Source: Litoditis marina
Taxonomy: Eukaryota; Nematoda; Chromadorea; Rhabditida; Rhabditidae
Direction: 5' to 3'
Length of the DNA: 64,000 bases
Assembly (NCBI GenBank): GCA_964036275.1
Contig: OZ038433.1
Span: 36,675,336 to 36,739,335, forward strand
A program made the translations under genes and the position numbers. The stretch's first letter is position 1. Each line of letters begins with the position of its first letter. A model generated the notes under the pieces. It saw only the letters and a program-made list of their open reading frames with translations. It had not been told where the DNA came from and did not search any database. Shown piece by piece: positions 12,701-23,500 of this stretch.

Positions 12701-13766
12701 TCAATTGAAACAAATGTAGATGAAATGAATGATTACTGCAATGAAAAAGTAACCTATCCTAATGAATCAGTACGAAGTCGCCTAAGCACTTTATAATATT
12801 GAAAAAACATCTAGAAATGACGATTAACATAAATATGTTCATCCAAATACAAACTACAAAACAATAGAAAACTTTGTTCTCACCTGACTGACGCGTTCTA
12901 ATAGAAGCTGCTCCTTTTGCAGGGATGAATTCCTTGCTCGGCAGGGTGGTGTCATCCTTGGTCTTCTCCCCGCTACCAGTCGCATTGTTGACCGGGGTCA
13001 TGGTGGAATGGGCAGACTTCTCCTCGGTCACATCTGCGGCATATTGGATAATCATAGCTGAGTTGTGGTTTGAACTCGGTACTCGTCTTAATCTACAAAG
13101 GTACATCGAACTGCAACGGAATCAAACTACAAACACGACGAGATCTAATCATACACACCCCATATGGTTGATTTGGTTTATGTTTTTTCACACAGTTGTA
13201 GACAATGTACGGTCAGTGTGGTGGGGGCGGAGCTCGGCGAGCCGCCACCTCATCTGCGTATCTTCGATCTACACACTCTCGTGTGTGGTGGCAAGTAATT
13301 AACGACCGCTCACCCCACATCGGTCACTCAGTTGAGCCCTTCGCAGTGCTTCTCGAGGGACAAACGTACCGAATTCACAATTGTTCGAAAATAAGCATAT
13401 ATCTAACCGGTTATTTGGTATAAACATGGTAACTCAGTACTTTCTTGGCTAAACTTGTTTTTTCGGTAACCGGAGTAAGTGAATCGGTCATAACCTAAAA
13501 ACGGTTACCCTTCTTTATCTCCTTTGCACACGAACGAGTTCTCAATTTTTAGTTCATTATTTACATTAATTTGTTCTCTGAATTTTAGGTCACATATTGA
13601 AAGTAGTAACCAAGTTCTACATTCACTTTGTTTCCCTACAATTTCTCGTGAATACCTTCGACTGTTTTGTGGACAGATGTCGCCTTTTTCTTGTTCGACG
13701 TATCTGCAGCGGTGTTCTCTTTCGCTACAGGAGCCACACTTGGTTTGGGAATCAGAGGAACTGTTT
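3780..13766 (-). CDS. Gamma-glutamyltransferase-like type II membrane protein, probable pseudoenzyme
   Basis: Exons on the minus strand: 13656-13766, 12884-13057, 12564-12644 (or to 12546), 10887-10937, 10731-10818, 10510-10606, 9940-10028, 9631-9775, 9391-9470, 8291-8379, 7951-7970, 7478-7586, 6718-6836, 5845-5943, 5562-5647, 5076-5181, 4334-4436, 3780-3895. All junction phases agree (about 586 aa; the start lies further upstream and is unresolved). A polar tail of about 165 residues precedes one membrane helix (exon 10510-10606). GGT landmarks then follow in order: VAILSDNLDCS, CLLATEPHS spaced as in the family's LCxGxxxPHS block, a PG..W site, GGPV, YVLEAQKLAY, a TNAVGVV segment and a C-terminal block. 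GGT normally moves glutathione's gamma-glutamyl group at the cell surface. Here the GIGGG loop, the Arg of REVAP, the TTHxS nucleophile and the late GG pair are not preserved, so activity is doubtful. Exon 7951-7970 (20 nt) and the acceptor of 10818 are the weakest calls. Confidence 0.65.
5450..5545. repeat. GA-rich low-complexity tract
   Basis: Runs of GAGAGA and GGAG between two exons of the GGT-like gene (5562-5647 and 5076-5181), so intronic. Confidence 0.9.
6345..6465. repeat. Dispersed repeat family A, copy 1
   Basis: Shares with 13212-13340 (same strand) and 14951-15045 (opposite strand) the words CGTCTGCGTATCTTTGATCT, ACACTCTC, TAATCAACGACCGCTCGCCC and TCAATTGAG. No coding frame. Copy 3 reads the same from the minus strand. 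A short fragment also lies near 59045-59075. Confidence 0.8.
7586..7720. repeat. Tandem near-copies of a 3' splice-site region
   Basis: Next to the exon 7478-7586 acceptor (minus strand CGAGTTCAG then GTGGATGAATGG) are two more copies about 55-60 bp apart: ATTTAGGCGGATGAATTCAT near 7640 and GTTCAGGTGGATGAATCAGG near 7700. Each repeats the acceptor plus the first dozen exon bases. Confidence 0.75.
8848..9052. mobile_element. Degenerate relative of the 16.2-kb MITE
   Basis: Shares GGCAGCGTAGCAATCC at its left end, a CTACCGCGCC right end and internal CTCATGAG and GTAGCAATCAAT words with the element at 16238-16418. It lies in an intron of the GGT-like gene. Confidence 0.55.
11500..12538 (+). mobile_element. 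5'-truncated non-LTR retrotransposon (CR1/T1-like), C-terminal reverse transcriptase part
   Basis: Two overlapping plus-strand frames (11507-11806 and 11790-12419) together read as the end of a CR1-type reverse transcriptase: the thumb region with WGLPLSVEKT, VRDLGFLLN, LSFKDH, then YKTYVRPMVEFG and LESVQNDFTRKLF. The reading frame shifts near 11790-11806, and the catalytic YADD block is absent because the 5' part is missing, so the copy is dead. The 3' end is a run of ATCA/AATC units at 12520-12538, the short-repeat tail typical of CR1-like elements. It lies antisense inside an intron of the GGT-like gene (10938-12563). Confidence 0.85.
13212..13340. repeat. Dispersed repeat family A, copy 2
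   Basis: Contains CATCTGCGTATCTTCGATCT, ACACACTCTCG and TAATTAACGACCGCTCACCC in the same order and spacing as copy 1. Lies between the first two recognised exons of the GGT-like gene. Confidence 0.8.
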
Positions 13767-13879
13767 CTGGAAGTGATTTGATAGAGTTCAGGGAGTTGAG
13801 GAGGAAAATGAGGGGAGGGAACTTGTTGAGTTTCAATGGATAGAAGATTTCTCGACACCAACTAGGAATCTGGATCTAT

Positions 13880-16230
13880 GGGGGGAGGTGACCGAATAGT
13901 GCGCAACGCGAAGCACTACCCACTAGGGCTCTATACAGACTTCGATACCTGCGATCCACAACTAATCTGCACAGTAAAGTGGAACAGAGGGCTATTTAAG
14001 GATCTCTACAGTTTTATCGTGTTCATGCAATTCTTATTAAATGTACCACAAGTAGTGTTGTATTCGATATTGGAATCGAGAGAAAGGAATATCCGATTTG
14101 TAGTTCAATCTGAATGCACAGCATATTTTTATAAAATACGACTGAAATATGGCGGAATCGAATTACAAAAACAGCTTCTCAGAAACATATATCACCTCGC
14201 TTCCTGTTCGAATGCGAACCCTATATAGAAAAGACAACTAACCTTGCGTCTTCATGAAGTTGCAATAAGCTCCCATCGAGCGAATTTCACGTTTCCAAGA
14301 ATGCTCATGTGCTCACAAACAGGTTTATAACGTGTTGCCGTGCATTTTTTTCATTCTGGCACAGTTGCCAAGTTGAAAACTTTGTATTGAATTTTGAAAA
14401 GAACATCAGCCTCATAATTTACTCTATTTTTTTGACTCTTATACCTAAACAAGCTCGTCGAATTACGAAAATGGAAAACGATCTCGAATTAAATTTTTAA
14501 TGCCGCAACGGAAACTGCAACACTTAACTCAACTTTGTCGATTTATTTGTTTTTCTAACGTTGTACTATTTAACATAATTCACAGAAGCTGTGAGGTATG
14601 ATCTACCTCCAAAAGTCCCACTCTCTAATTAAGAGGTGCACGGTGTAGCGTGTTAGCTAATTAAAAGGTCTAGTAAGACCACACGCCGTGCGACTTTTTA
14701 AGAGAACTGGTGTCGTATCTGCTCAGCGGGGCGAAAAATAATGTAAAACTGAGCTGATTTTCGCGATTTTCGAAAGCATGTTTCCGGAGGACCACATGAT
14801 TTTTGGTAAACTACATTTTCTACAGAGAGGAGGTTGTTGAAGCCTTGATGTCGGGAACTAAGTGGTCACCACTGCTCGGGGACCGAAATTAACAAATTAT
14901 TTCGAGTCAATTTCAAGTATAGTCGCCATTTTTCCCTGAAAGAAAGCAGAGGGTTCAATTGATTGAGCGATATGGGGCGAGCGGTCGTTGATTATCTGCC
15001 AGCAGTTGCGAGAGTGAGTAGATCAATGATACGCAGACGAACTGGCGCAGAGTTTCTCTGATCAGAGCGAGACATGCGACCGTGATTTAGTGATTTTCTC
15101 TTTTTCACTGTGCAAGTATTGACTAGAATGAATAATTTATTGCATCCAACATAATATTATCAAGAGAGAAACACGATGTAATACACAATGAACAGGGATT
15201 ATCAGAAGAAAAAACGCACTCAATGAAATTGTGGATAGAAACTCAGTGACAATAATACACTTGGAAACAAATAAAAAAATGAGATATGTTTACTTCGCCT
15301 TAATTTGTTGTTTCACAAGTTGTTGAAACTTACGCAAATTACTCATAATACACTGCATTTGTGTTTCATTCATAAATTACTGAATGAAGATGAATGTAAC
15401 CTTACTTATACGATACTGACGGTGAGAAAGTTTTGTGCGTAGATATGGTGCGAGTCGAGGGCTCCGAAATGCTGTTCGACCACCTAAAATCCTCCAGATC
15501 TAACACTCACTCAAAGATCATGGAAAACAGATCACTCTAGCAGGCGGGATAAAACTATGAACACAACGGTTTAGACATAGATGTGCAATATAGAGCTGGC
15601 CATTGCTCGAACCCTATGAAGAATGTACGTCTTCATGAAGCTTCAATAAACTCCCTTCCAGCGAATTTCCGAGACTTTCATGTGTTCACAAACAGGTTCA
15701 TTTTATCACGAATTGCCGTACATTCCTTCCTCATTCTCGCGTCGTACCGAGTAAGTTTTTTTGAACTGAAAAATACTTATCTCACGTTCTTTTTGAAAAC
15801 CACACCAGCGCAAACACATCGCCGTATTAACGAGCAAAGTTAGTTTTTTTGGAAAATAATCAAAATGTAAGCGTATTCTGGAATAAGCCATTTTTTGTTG
15901 CAGTCTCACATAATCACGTTGAGTGGTTGAAACGTTTATCGAAAACGAACACATGTAAAGCTAGATACGTTTGTACACTGATTCGTCTGATTCAAGGAGA
16001 GGATTTCCTGCTCTTTTTATTATGAGGCTCAGAAATCTAGATGGTAAATGTTTAGATGGTAAATGAAGCAACCCCAACGCCAGGTGATTTGATGAACATC
16101 CTCAGTGACAGTGACCTAACGACAGCAGAACGCACATGGGACCAGAAACAGAGATAGGTGAACTGATAATCACATCAAATAATCCAATTTCGTTGTCAAG
16201 AAAGTATATCAATGTTATCTCAGAAAAATT
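13880..16230. other. Largely non-coding; may hold the 5' end of the GGT-like gene
   Basis: Holds repeat family A copy 3 and an imperfect inverted repeat at 14635-14695. A minus-strand segment at about 15421-15483 (GATTTTAG acceptor, CACC|GTCAGT donor) could be an upstream exon of the GGT-like gene, but its frame is not decided. Confidence 0.4.
14951..15045. repeat. Dispersed repeat family A, copy 3, inverted
   Basis: The reverse complement reads TTCGTCTGCGTATCATTGAT, then CACTCTCGC and AATCAACGACCGCTCGCCCC, matching copy 1 closely. Confidence 0.8.
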
Positions 16231-16237
16231 CCACTCA

Positions 16238-16418
16238 GGCGGCGTAGCAATCCTCACAAAAGTTCATGAGATCACCTCATGAGCTATTAGAACGAGTTTC
16301 TCATGAGATTATATTGATTGCTATGCTACAACTTTAAGAGTTCACGAGTAGTTCATGGGGTATCTCATGAGAAACTCATATGAACTTCTCATGAGGTTGG
16401 ACGGTTTACTACGCCGCC
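16238..16418. mobile_element. MITE with GGCGGCGTAG terminal inverted repeats
   Basis: The ends are a perfect 10-bp inverted repeat, GGCGGCGTAG and CTACGCCGCC. The 181-bp interior is full of CTCATGAG-type palindromes and pairs with itself almost entirely. A degenerate relative lies at 8848-9052, beginning GGCAGCGTAG and ending CTACCGCGCC with the same interior words. No clear target duplication is visible. Confidence 0.75.
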
Positions 16419-16606
16419 AAAGTTACGTATCACTGATACCGTATTAGAACCGAATACTGTAACGCCAGCAATTTTTACTGATTTTAAAATTAATCGTCAA
16501 ATCTTAAATGAGTAGTTTCGATATTTGTTATGTGTTTTTCGCAATTTGAAATTCTCGCATTTCCGTGAAAAAAAAAAAGAAGTAAACGGTAGGAACGATG
16601 GTTTCA

Positions 16607-16888
16607 TTATCGAAAAACGATTTGGATTGCAGTTTGTAATATACTACAAAAGTGAGATGCATTGAAATTTAGTGGATAATTGAAAAGAACCGTTGTGATT
16701 CCTGCCGTGATAGGTCTCACAAAGTAGACGATGTTCGAGTTCAGTTCTCTGTCGAGCAACCCCAGGCGAACGAGAACAGCATATATGCAGCTCAGATATA
16801 TGAGTTCTTTCCCGAATATGATGAGGGACTGGGCCATAATTCGCACTTCATTTAAGTTGCCAGAAGGAAGCGTGAAACCACCGATCAA
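16607..16888 (-). pseudogene. Chemoreceptor C-terminal exon (TM6-TM7), possible gene fragment
   Basis: The open frame encodes a NEVRIMAQ segment leading into a hydrophobic helix, a short polar loop, then NIVYF and a helix ending VLFNYPLN. The E-x(5)-Q pattern before TM6 matches the Srx-like gene at 48-52 kb (MEINLISQ), so this is probably the same receptor superfamily. No matching upstream exons were found between 16.9 and 25 kb, where repeats dominate. It may be a fragment, or its 5' exons may lie far away. A GTGAGA donor directly after NIVYF is an alternative end. Confidence 0.5.
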
Positions 16889-17169
16889 CTTAAATGAAGT
16901 GTGTGAGATCTCACAGGAATAAGTTATAACTAGTTTCTGCTAAACATTGTGTCATTTTTTTTTGGTTGTTCGTTTCTTGAGAACAAGTTTTTCGAAATAT
17001 CATCTTCAACTGGGTATGCAAAACTGTAACACAGAAATAAGATGTTAAGACAAATTATAATTCGCGTGACTATTTGTGGGGAACACGTAAGGGCGCGTGT
17101 CGCAAACATTTCGAACACGAGCAAGTTCGTCTCGCTCATTTGGGAACAACAGTGACCATTTATTTGCAA

Positions 17170-20100
17170 CCATGTTTTCTACTTTAAACCGCCTGCACCC
17201 CGGTCTTTTCTGAAAAGGACCAGTATTTCTTTATTTTATAAAGGCGGACGGGGGTTTTGACATGATTTTTCACCCTTGCTGTATTTCCGCGCGCGTAGCG
17301 CGCCATGCCGTATAGACTTTTTGTTCATTTTAAAAATTCCTGTATATAAATATCGTCAGGTCGCGATTCATGTATGAATTTTGTGAAAATGTACATGCAC
17401 GCGTGCACACGACGTCCAAACGTTGTGCATTTTCCGCCAAAAAGTAAAATTTTCGTGTTTCAGGAGTTGTAGTGGCTGGCATGTTGATTTTTACAAATCG
17501 CTGTCATAATAAAAAAGTTTGCATAAATAGTTTCCAATCGATTGGGCAATGAATTTTTTTTTCAAATTCTGCGCGGCGCGCGCTGCGCGTGTTTTAAAAA
17601 GGTAAACTTTTTGCGAAAAAAACTTTTTTTTTGATTTTCTCAAAAACAGCGAATGAGCTCGTGCTAAAAAGTATACTGGGTCGTAGAACTTTTCACGGCG
17701 GTCATTCTGAAGCAAAACTTTTAGGTCCAGCCGCAACTTTGCGCGCGGCGCGCGCGCGACAAGCGCGATTTTCAGATCTCAGAGATGAAAAGTCGTGAAA
17801 ACACAAGCTCTACGGCGACAAAACCGTATTAGGCCACTGAATTCGAATCTTCAAGAAAATTTTGAGATTATTGATTTTATCTATTTTTAGGGCCCGAAAC
17901 GTGTTTTTGGCTAAATTGAGCCCCGTTGCACGCTTCTACCGACCGGCGGAATGAATGTGATGAGCTAAAATTGATTTCAAATTGTGCGCAAAACTTGGGC
18001 GCATCTGAATAGTTGCAAATTTTGCAATTTCTGCATGCGCGCGGCGCGTAATGACGCGTAGATCAAAAAAATTTCAAAAACGGCAAAAGTCAGACTTGTC
18101 CGATTGGGCTGAAATTTGGAGCATGTATAGATTCAGCCAGTCCGCATCTTTGCTGAAATTTTCGAAAAATTTCGTAAAGTTGCGCGCGCACGCTGTAACG
18201 TTGAAATTTCAAAGTAGGTCAAATTTTTTTTGACCTACATCACTTTGTTCGTCTTGTTTTGAAATGTTGCGCTGTGCGAAAAGAAAAAAAACGTTGACCA
18301 AAAATTTTTCACACTGGCTCGCCGAAAGTCGTGTTTTGATAGTGATTACGCGCTGGCGCGCACCGCGCGCTTTCGTGTTTTTTCGTTCACTCGTTGTTGA
18401 CTCGGATAGAGATTTTCCCAAGAAATTCGAAAATGTACGCCTCATTCCATGAAAATGATTTTAAACCATGTTTCTACTGGTTTTCCTGAAAAGTTGAAAA
18501 TTTTTCAATTTTGGCGGTTTTGATCTACCTGTGAGGTCGTAAGTTGAGCTTTGATCGCAGTTTTTTGATAGAATGTAGAGAATTTCACTACAATCAGTTT
18601 GACGTCTCACAATCATCAGTCGGTTCACACAAAACTGAACAAGAGCCGTCAGAAGGTCGATGTTGGACATTGACTTTTTCAACCAGCCATCTGGCAGCCT
18701 AATGATCTACATGGACAGGTAGAGCTTGAAGAGTAGATCATTTTCGTGAAAAAAACTTTCTCCTATCTTCAACAATGAGCTAGCAAGAGGTCAACGCGCG
18801 CCGTGACCTCCGGGGCCCGACCATATACCAGCGAGCTGACCCGCCGGTGCCGGAAACAGGATAGCACAGCGATTGCGTGTTTGATTGCAGTCTGAGGACG
18901 TGGGTTCGATCCCGCCTGAAGACAGTAGTCAAGCGCCGGTTTTGCAAAATATTTTCATTTTTTGCATTACTATTTTATGATTATATGTACAAAAGTGAAC
19001 TTCTTAGTAAAGTTTACAAGTTTCTAATGTTACCTACAACTATTTTTTTCATGAAAACTCAAATTCCGGCCAAATTCGGAGGTTTGGCCTCTGGTTTGGA
19101 GGGAATTTCAAGGGAATGATCTGAAAATGAGGTGATTATAACGTAACACGATGCGCTGAACATTTCTAGACTAATTTCAGGACACGTACTATGACGTGAA
19201 ACACGTGAAATGCTTTTTTGTGGGCCGAAACTGACAATTTTTTGAAGCTTGAAATAGAAGTTTCATTGGTTGTGGACGGTCGTGTGGGTTTATGGGTGGG
19301 GATATGTGAGTGAAAGTTGTTTCTCCCCCTCGAAAACTTCACGGGCTTTCTAATGATGTATTGTGTGAAAAATTTCGTTCACCCAATTTTTCACAAAAAG
19401 TTGTAAACCAAAATCTGCGAGGTCAAATTCACTGATGACGAAATTTAGAGCCGGGGTCAACTAGTAAACTAGTCCAAAATGATGGTAGGGGGCTGAAAGT
19501 TGGTAACCTGGTATCTGAGGTATCTATGGACCTATTCTGAAAGTTGTGTGATGATATCTTCAAAATTGCCAAAAAACTGTGATTTATAAGCAACGGTTTT
19601 GGCACTTTTTGGGGGTGGCTAAACTGGAAAAACTGTCCAAACACGATGTTTTGATGCGGAAACTACTAGAATAAAGTCTTCAACTATGGCGATTTCAAAT
19701 ATAAACACTAAAATGTCACTGGGTGGTTGTAATTACACGTAAACGTGGCAGGCTGGCTCAAAGGGTGGCACCAAAGTAAACGGTGTCAGCTATCGGACCA
19801 GCTCGACATCATTTTCAGAACTCGAGGAATAGTTTTTCGGAATCAGCGCCAAATTCTGAAACGACTAATTGTTGAGTTTAACGATTTCCACGTATTTCAC
19901 GTTTTTCTCAACTTCGGCCCACAATCTAAAAATGTGGATTTTTGTCATTTTGAGGCATCTCGTTGGAAGGTTAAAAATAGACAGAAAGTTCTGAAATTTG
20001 AAACATGTGTAGGTAAGAGCAAGACTAGTGCACACTGAAAAAATAATGTTCTTATCACGAAAATTGATAGAGATATACAAGTCGAAAATATAGTTTTTTT

Positions 20101-20590
20101 CACTTTCTGATGGTTGGTGTGGGGGTGAAAATGGGAAAAAAATATTTTTTTCTTTCATAAAACATTTATCATAAAACAGTGTAATCAACCACGTAGATTC
20201 CGAATATCAATGTCAGAATGCCAAAAAAGTCAGTTTACACGTGTGAAATGGGAAAGATGTGCGCTCTCCTCTCCATAAAGCTGGTAAGGGGGTTTCGTTG
20301 GTTTTTTCGGAAGGGGTGTCTTTACATGCACCTTGTTAGCGCAGTTGTGAACGGATTTGTCTGATTTTTGCAACAAATGTTGCGCAAAGCTGTGACTACG
20401 AAAGATCGTTTGAATTTTGTCAATATCTGATTTGCGCTGCGCGCAGCGACGCGATTTCTCGGGCGCAAGCCAGCCATAATCCTGGAAAAGCGCATTTCAC
20501 TTGTGATACTGGCTCGTTTACATTATTTTTACTAGGCAAAAAGGCTTAGGCTTAGGCCAACCATGTTTCCTAGAAGAGCTCGTTTTACAA
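17170..20590. other. Repeat-rich tract with GCGC islands, no gene
   Basis: AT-rich DNA broken by short GCGC-rich islands near 17285, 17570, 17745, 18035, 18185, 18350 and 20430. Holds one tRNA-like sequence (18851-18919). No multi-exon gene could be assembled. The same type of GCGC end closes the 29.2-kb and 45.3-kb elements, so this tract may be related to them. Confidence 0.5.
18851..18919 (+). repeat. tRNA-like sequence with A and B boxes
   Basis: GATAGCACAGCGATTGCGTG resembles an A box and D arm, and GTGGGTTCGATCCCGCC is a good B box. The anticodon arm is degenerate and the acceptor ends do not pair. Probably a SINE head or a pseudo-tRNA inside the repeat-rich 17-20.5 kb tract. Confidence 0.45.
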
Positions 20591-20595
20591 CACTC

Positions 20596-23500
20596 ATTCA
20601 CTCACTCAAAGTGTTCTAAACAATATTTGGAAAAATCAGCCGATTCGGAGTCAAAAAAGTTTTTGCACCATGTGGGGGACCCTTATGTGAAAAACAGATT
20701 TTGGTCAAAATTGAAAAATTGTAGTTTTACGCTCAAACTTTCAGCATCACTCACTCAAAGTGTTCTAAACAATATTTGGAAAAATCAGCCGATTCGGAGT
20801 CAAAAAAGTTTTTGCACCATGTGGGGGACCCTTATGTGAAAAACAGATTTTGGTCAAAATTGAAAAGTTGTAGTTTCACGCTCAAACTTTCAGCATCACT
20901 CACTCAAAGTGTTCTAAACAATATTTGGAAAAATCAGCCGATTCGGAGTCAAAAAAGTTTTTGCACCATGTGGGGGACCCTTATGTGAAAAACAGATTTT
21001 GGTCAAAATTGAAAAGTTGTAGTTTCACGCTCAAACTTTCAGCATCACTCACTCAAAGTGTTCTAAACAATATTTGCAAAAATCAGCCGATTCGGAGTCA
21101 AAAAAGTTTTTGCACCATGTGGGGGACCCTTATGTGAAAAACAGATTTTGGTCAAAATTGAAAAGTTGTAGTTTCACGCTCAAACTTTCAGCATCACTCA
21201 CTCAAAGTGTTCTAAACAATATTTGGAAAAATCAGCCGATTCGGAGTCAAAAAAGTTTTTGCACCATGTGGGGGACCCTTATGTGAAAAACAGATTTTGG
21301 TCAAAATTGAAAAGTTGTAGTTTCACGCTCAAACTTTCAGCATCACTCACTCAAAGTGTTCTAAACAATATTTGCAAAAATCAGCCGATTCGGAGTCAAA
21401 AAAGTTTTTGCACCATGTGGGGGACCCTTATGTGAAAAACAGATTTTGGTCAAAATTGAAAAGTTGTAGTTTCACGCTCAAACTTTCAGCATCACTCACT
21501 CAAAGTGTTCTAAACAATATTTGGAAAAATCAGCCGATTCGGAGTCAAAAAAGTTTTTGCACCATGTGGGGGACCCTTATGTGAAAAACAGATTTTGGTC
21601 AAAATTGAAAAGTTGTAGTTTCACGCTCAAACTTTCAGCATCACTCACTCAAAGTGTTCTAAACAATATTTGGAAAAATCAGCCGATTCGGAGTCAAAAA
21701 AGTTTTTGCACCATGTGGGGGACCCTTATGTGAAAAACAGATTTTGGTCAAAATTGAAAAGTTGTAGTTTTACGCTCAAACTTTTAGCATCACTCATTCA
21801 AAGTGTTCTAAACAACATTTGGAAAAATCAGCCGATTCGGAGTCAAAAAAGTTTTTGCACCATGTGGGGGACCCTTATGTGAAAAACAGATTTTGGTCAA
21901 AATTGAAAAGTTGTAGTTTCACGCTCAAACTTTCAGCATCACTCACTCAAAGTGTTCTAAACAATATTTGGAAAAATCAGCCGATTCGGAGTCAAAAAAG
22001 TTTTTGCACCATGTGGGGGACCCTTATGTGAAAAACAGATTTTGGTCAAAATTGAAAAGTTGTAGTTTTACGCTCAAACTTTTAGCATCACTCATTCAAA
22101 GTGTTCTAAACAACATTTGGAAAAATCAGCCGATTCGGAGTCAAAAAAGTTTTTGCACCATGTGGGGGACCCTTATGTGAAAAACAGATTTTGGTCAAAA
22201 TTGAAAAGTTGTAGTTTCACGCTCAAACTTTCAGCATCACTCACTCAAAGTGTTCTAAACAATATTTGGAAAAATCAGCCGATTCGGAGTCAAAAAAGTT
22301 TTTGCACCATGTGGGGGACCCTTATGTGAAAAACAGATTTTGGTCAAAATTGAAAAGTTGTAGTTTCACGCTCAAACTTTCAGCATCACTCACTCAAAGT
22401 GTTCTAAACAATATTTGGAAAAATCAGCCGATTCGGAGTCAAAAAAGTTTTTGCACCATGTGGGGGACCCTTATGTGAAAAACAGATTTTGGTCAAAATT
22501 GAAAAGTTGTAGTTTTACGCTCAAACTTTTAGCATCACTCATTCAAAGTGTTCTAAACAACATTTGGAAAAATCAGCCGATTCGGAGTCAAAAAAGTTTT
22601 TGCACCATGTGGGGGACCCTTATGTGAAAAACAGATTTTGGTCAAAATTGAAAAGTTGTAGTTTCACGCTCAAACTTTCAGCATCACTCACTCAAAGTGT
22701 TCTAAACAATATTTGGAAAAATCAGCCGATTCGGAGTCAAAAAAGTTTTTGCACCATGTGGGGGACCCTTATGTGAAAAACAGATTTTGGTCAAAATTGA
22801 AAAGTTGTAGTTTTACGCTCAAACTTTTAGCATCACTCATTCAAAGTGTTCTAAACAACATTTGGAAAAATCAGCCGATTCGGAGTCAAAAAAGTTTTTG
22901 CACCATGTGGGGGACCCTTATGTGAAAAACAGATTTTGGTCAAAATTGAAAAGTTGTAGTTTCACGCTCAAACTTTCAGCATCACTCACTCAAAGTGTTC
23001 TAAACAATATTTGCAAAAATCAGCCGATTCGGAGTCAAAAAAGTTTTTGCACCATGTGGGGGACCCTTATGTGAAAAACAGATTTTGGTCAAAATTGAAA
23101 AGTTGTAGTTTTACGCTCAAACTTTCAGCATCACTCACTCAAAGTGTTTTAAACAACATTTGCAAAAATCAGCCGATTCGGAGTCAAAAAAGTTTTTGCA
23201 CCATGTGGGGGACCCTTATGTGAAAAACAGATTTTGGTCAAAATTGAAAAGTTGTAGTTTTACGCTCAAACTTTCAGCATCACTCACTCAAAGTGTTCTA
23301 AACAATATTTGGAAAAATCAGCCGATTCGGAGTCAAAAAAGTTTTTGCACCATGTGGGGGACCCTTATGTGAAAAACAGATTTTGGTCAAAATTGAAAAG
23401 TTGTAGTTTTACGCTCAAACTTTCAGCATCACTCACTCAAAGTGTTTTAAACAACATTTGCAAAAATCAGCCGATTCGGAGTCAAAAAAGTTTTTGCACC

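Noticed and set aside
13878..14228. 116-codon plus-strand frame
   Set aside because: No domain, no splice sites and low-complexity context; consistent with chance.
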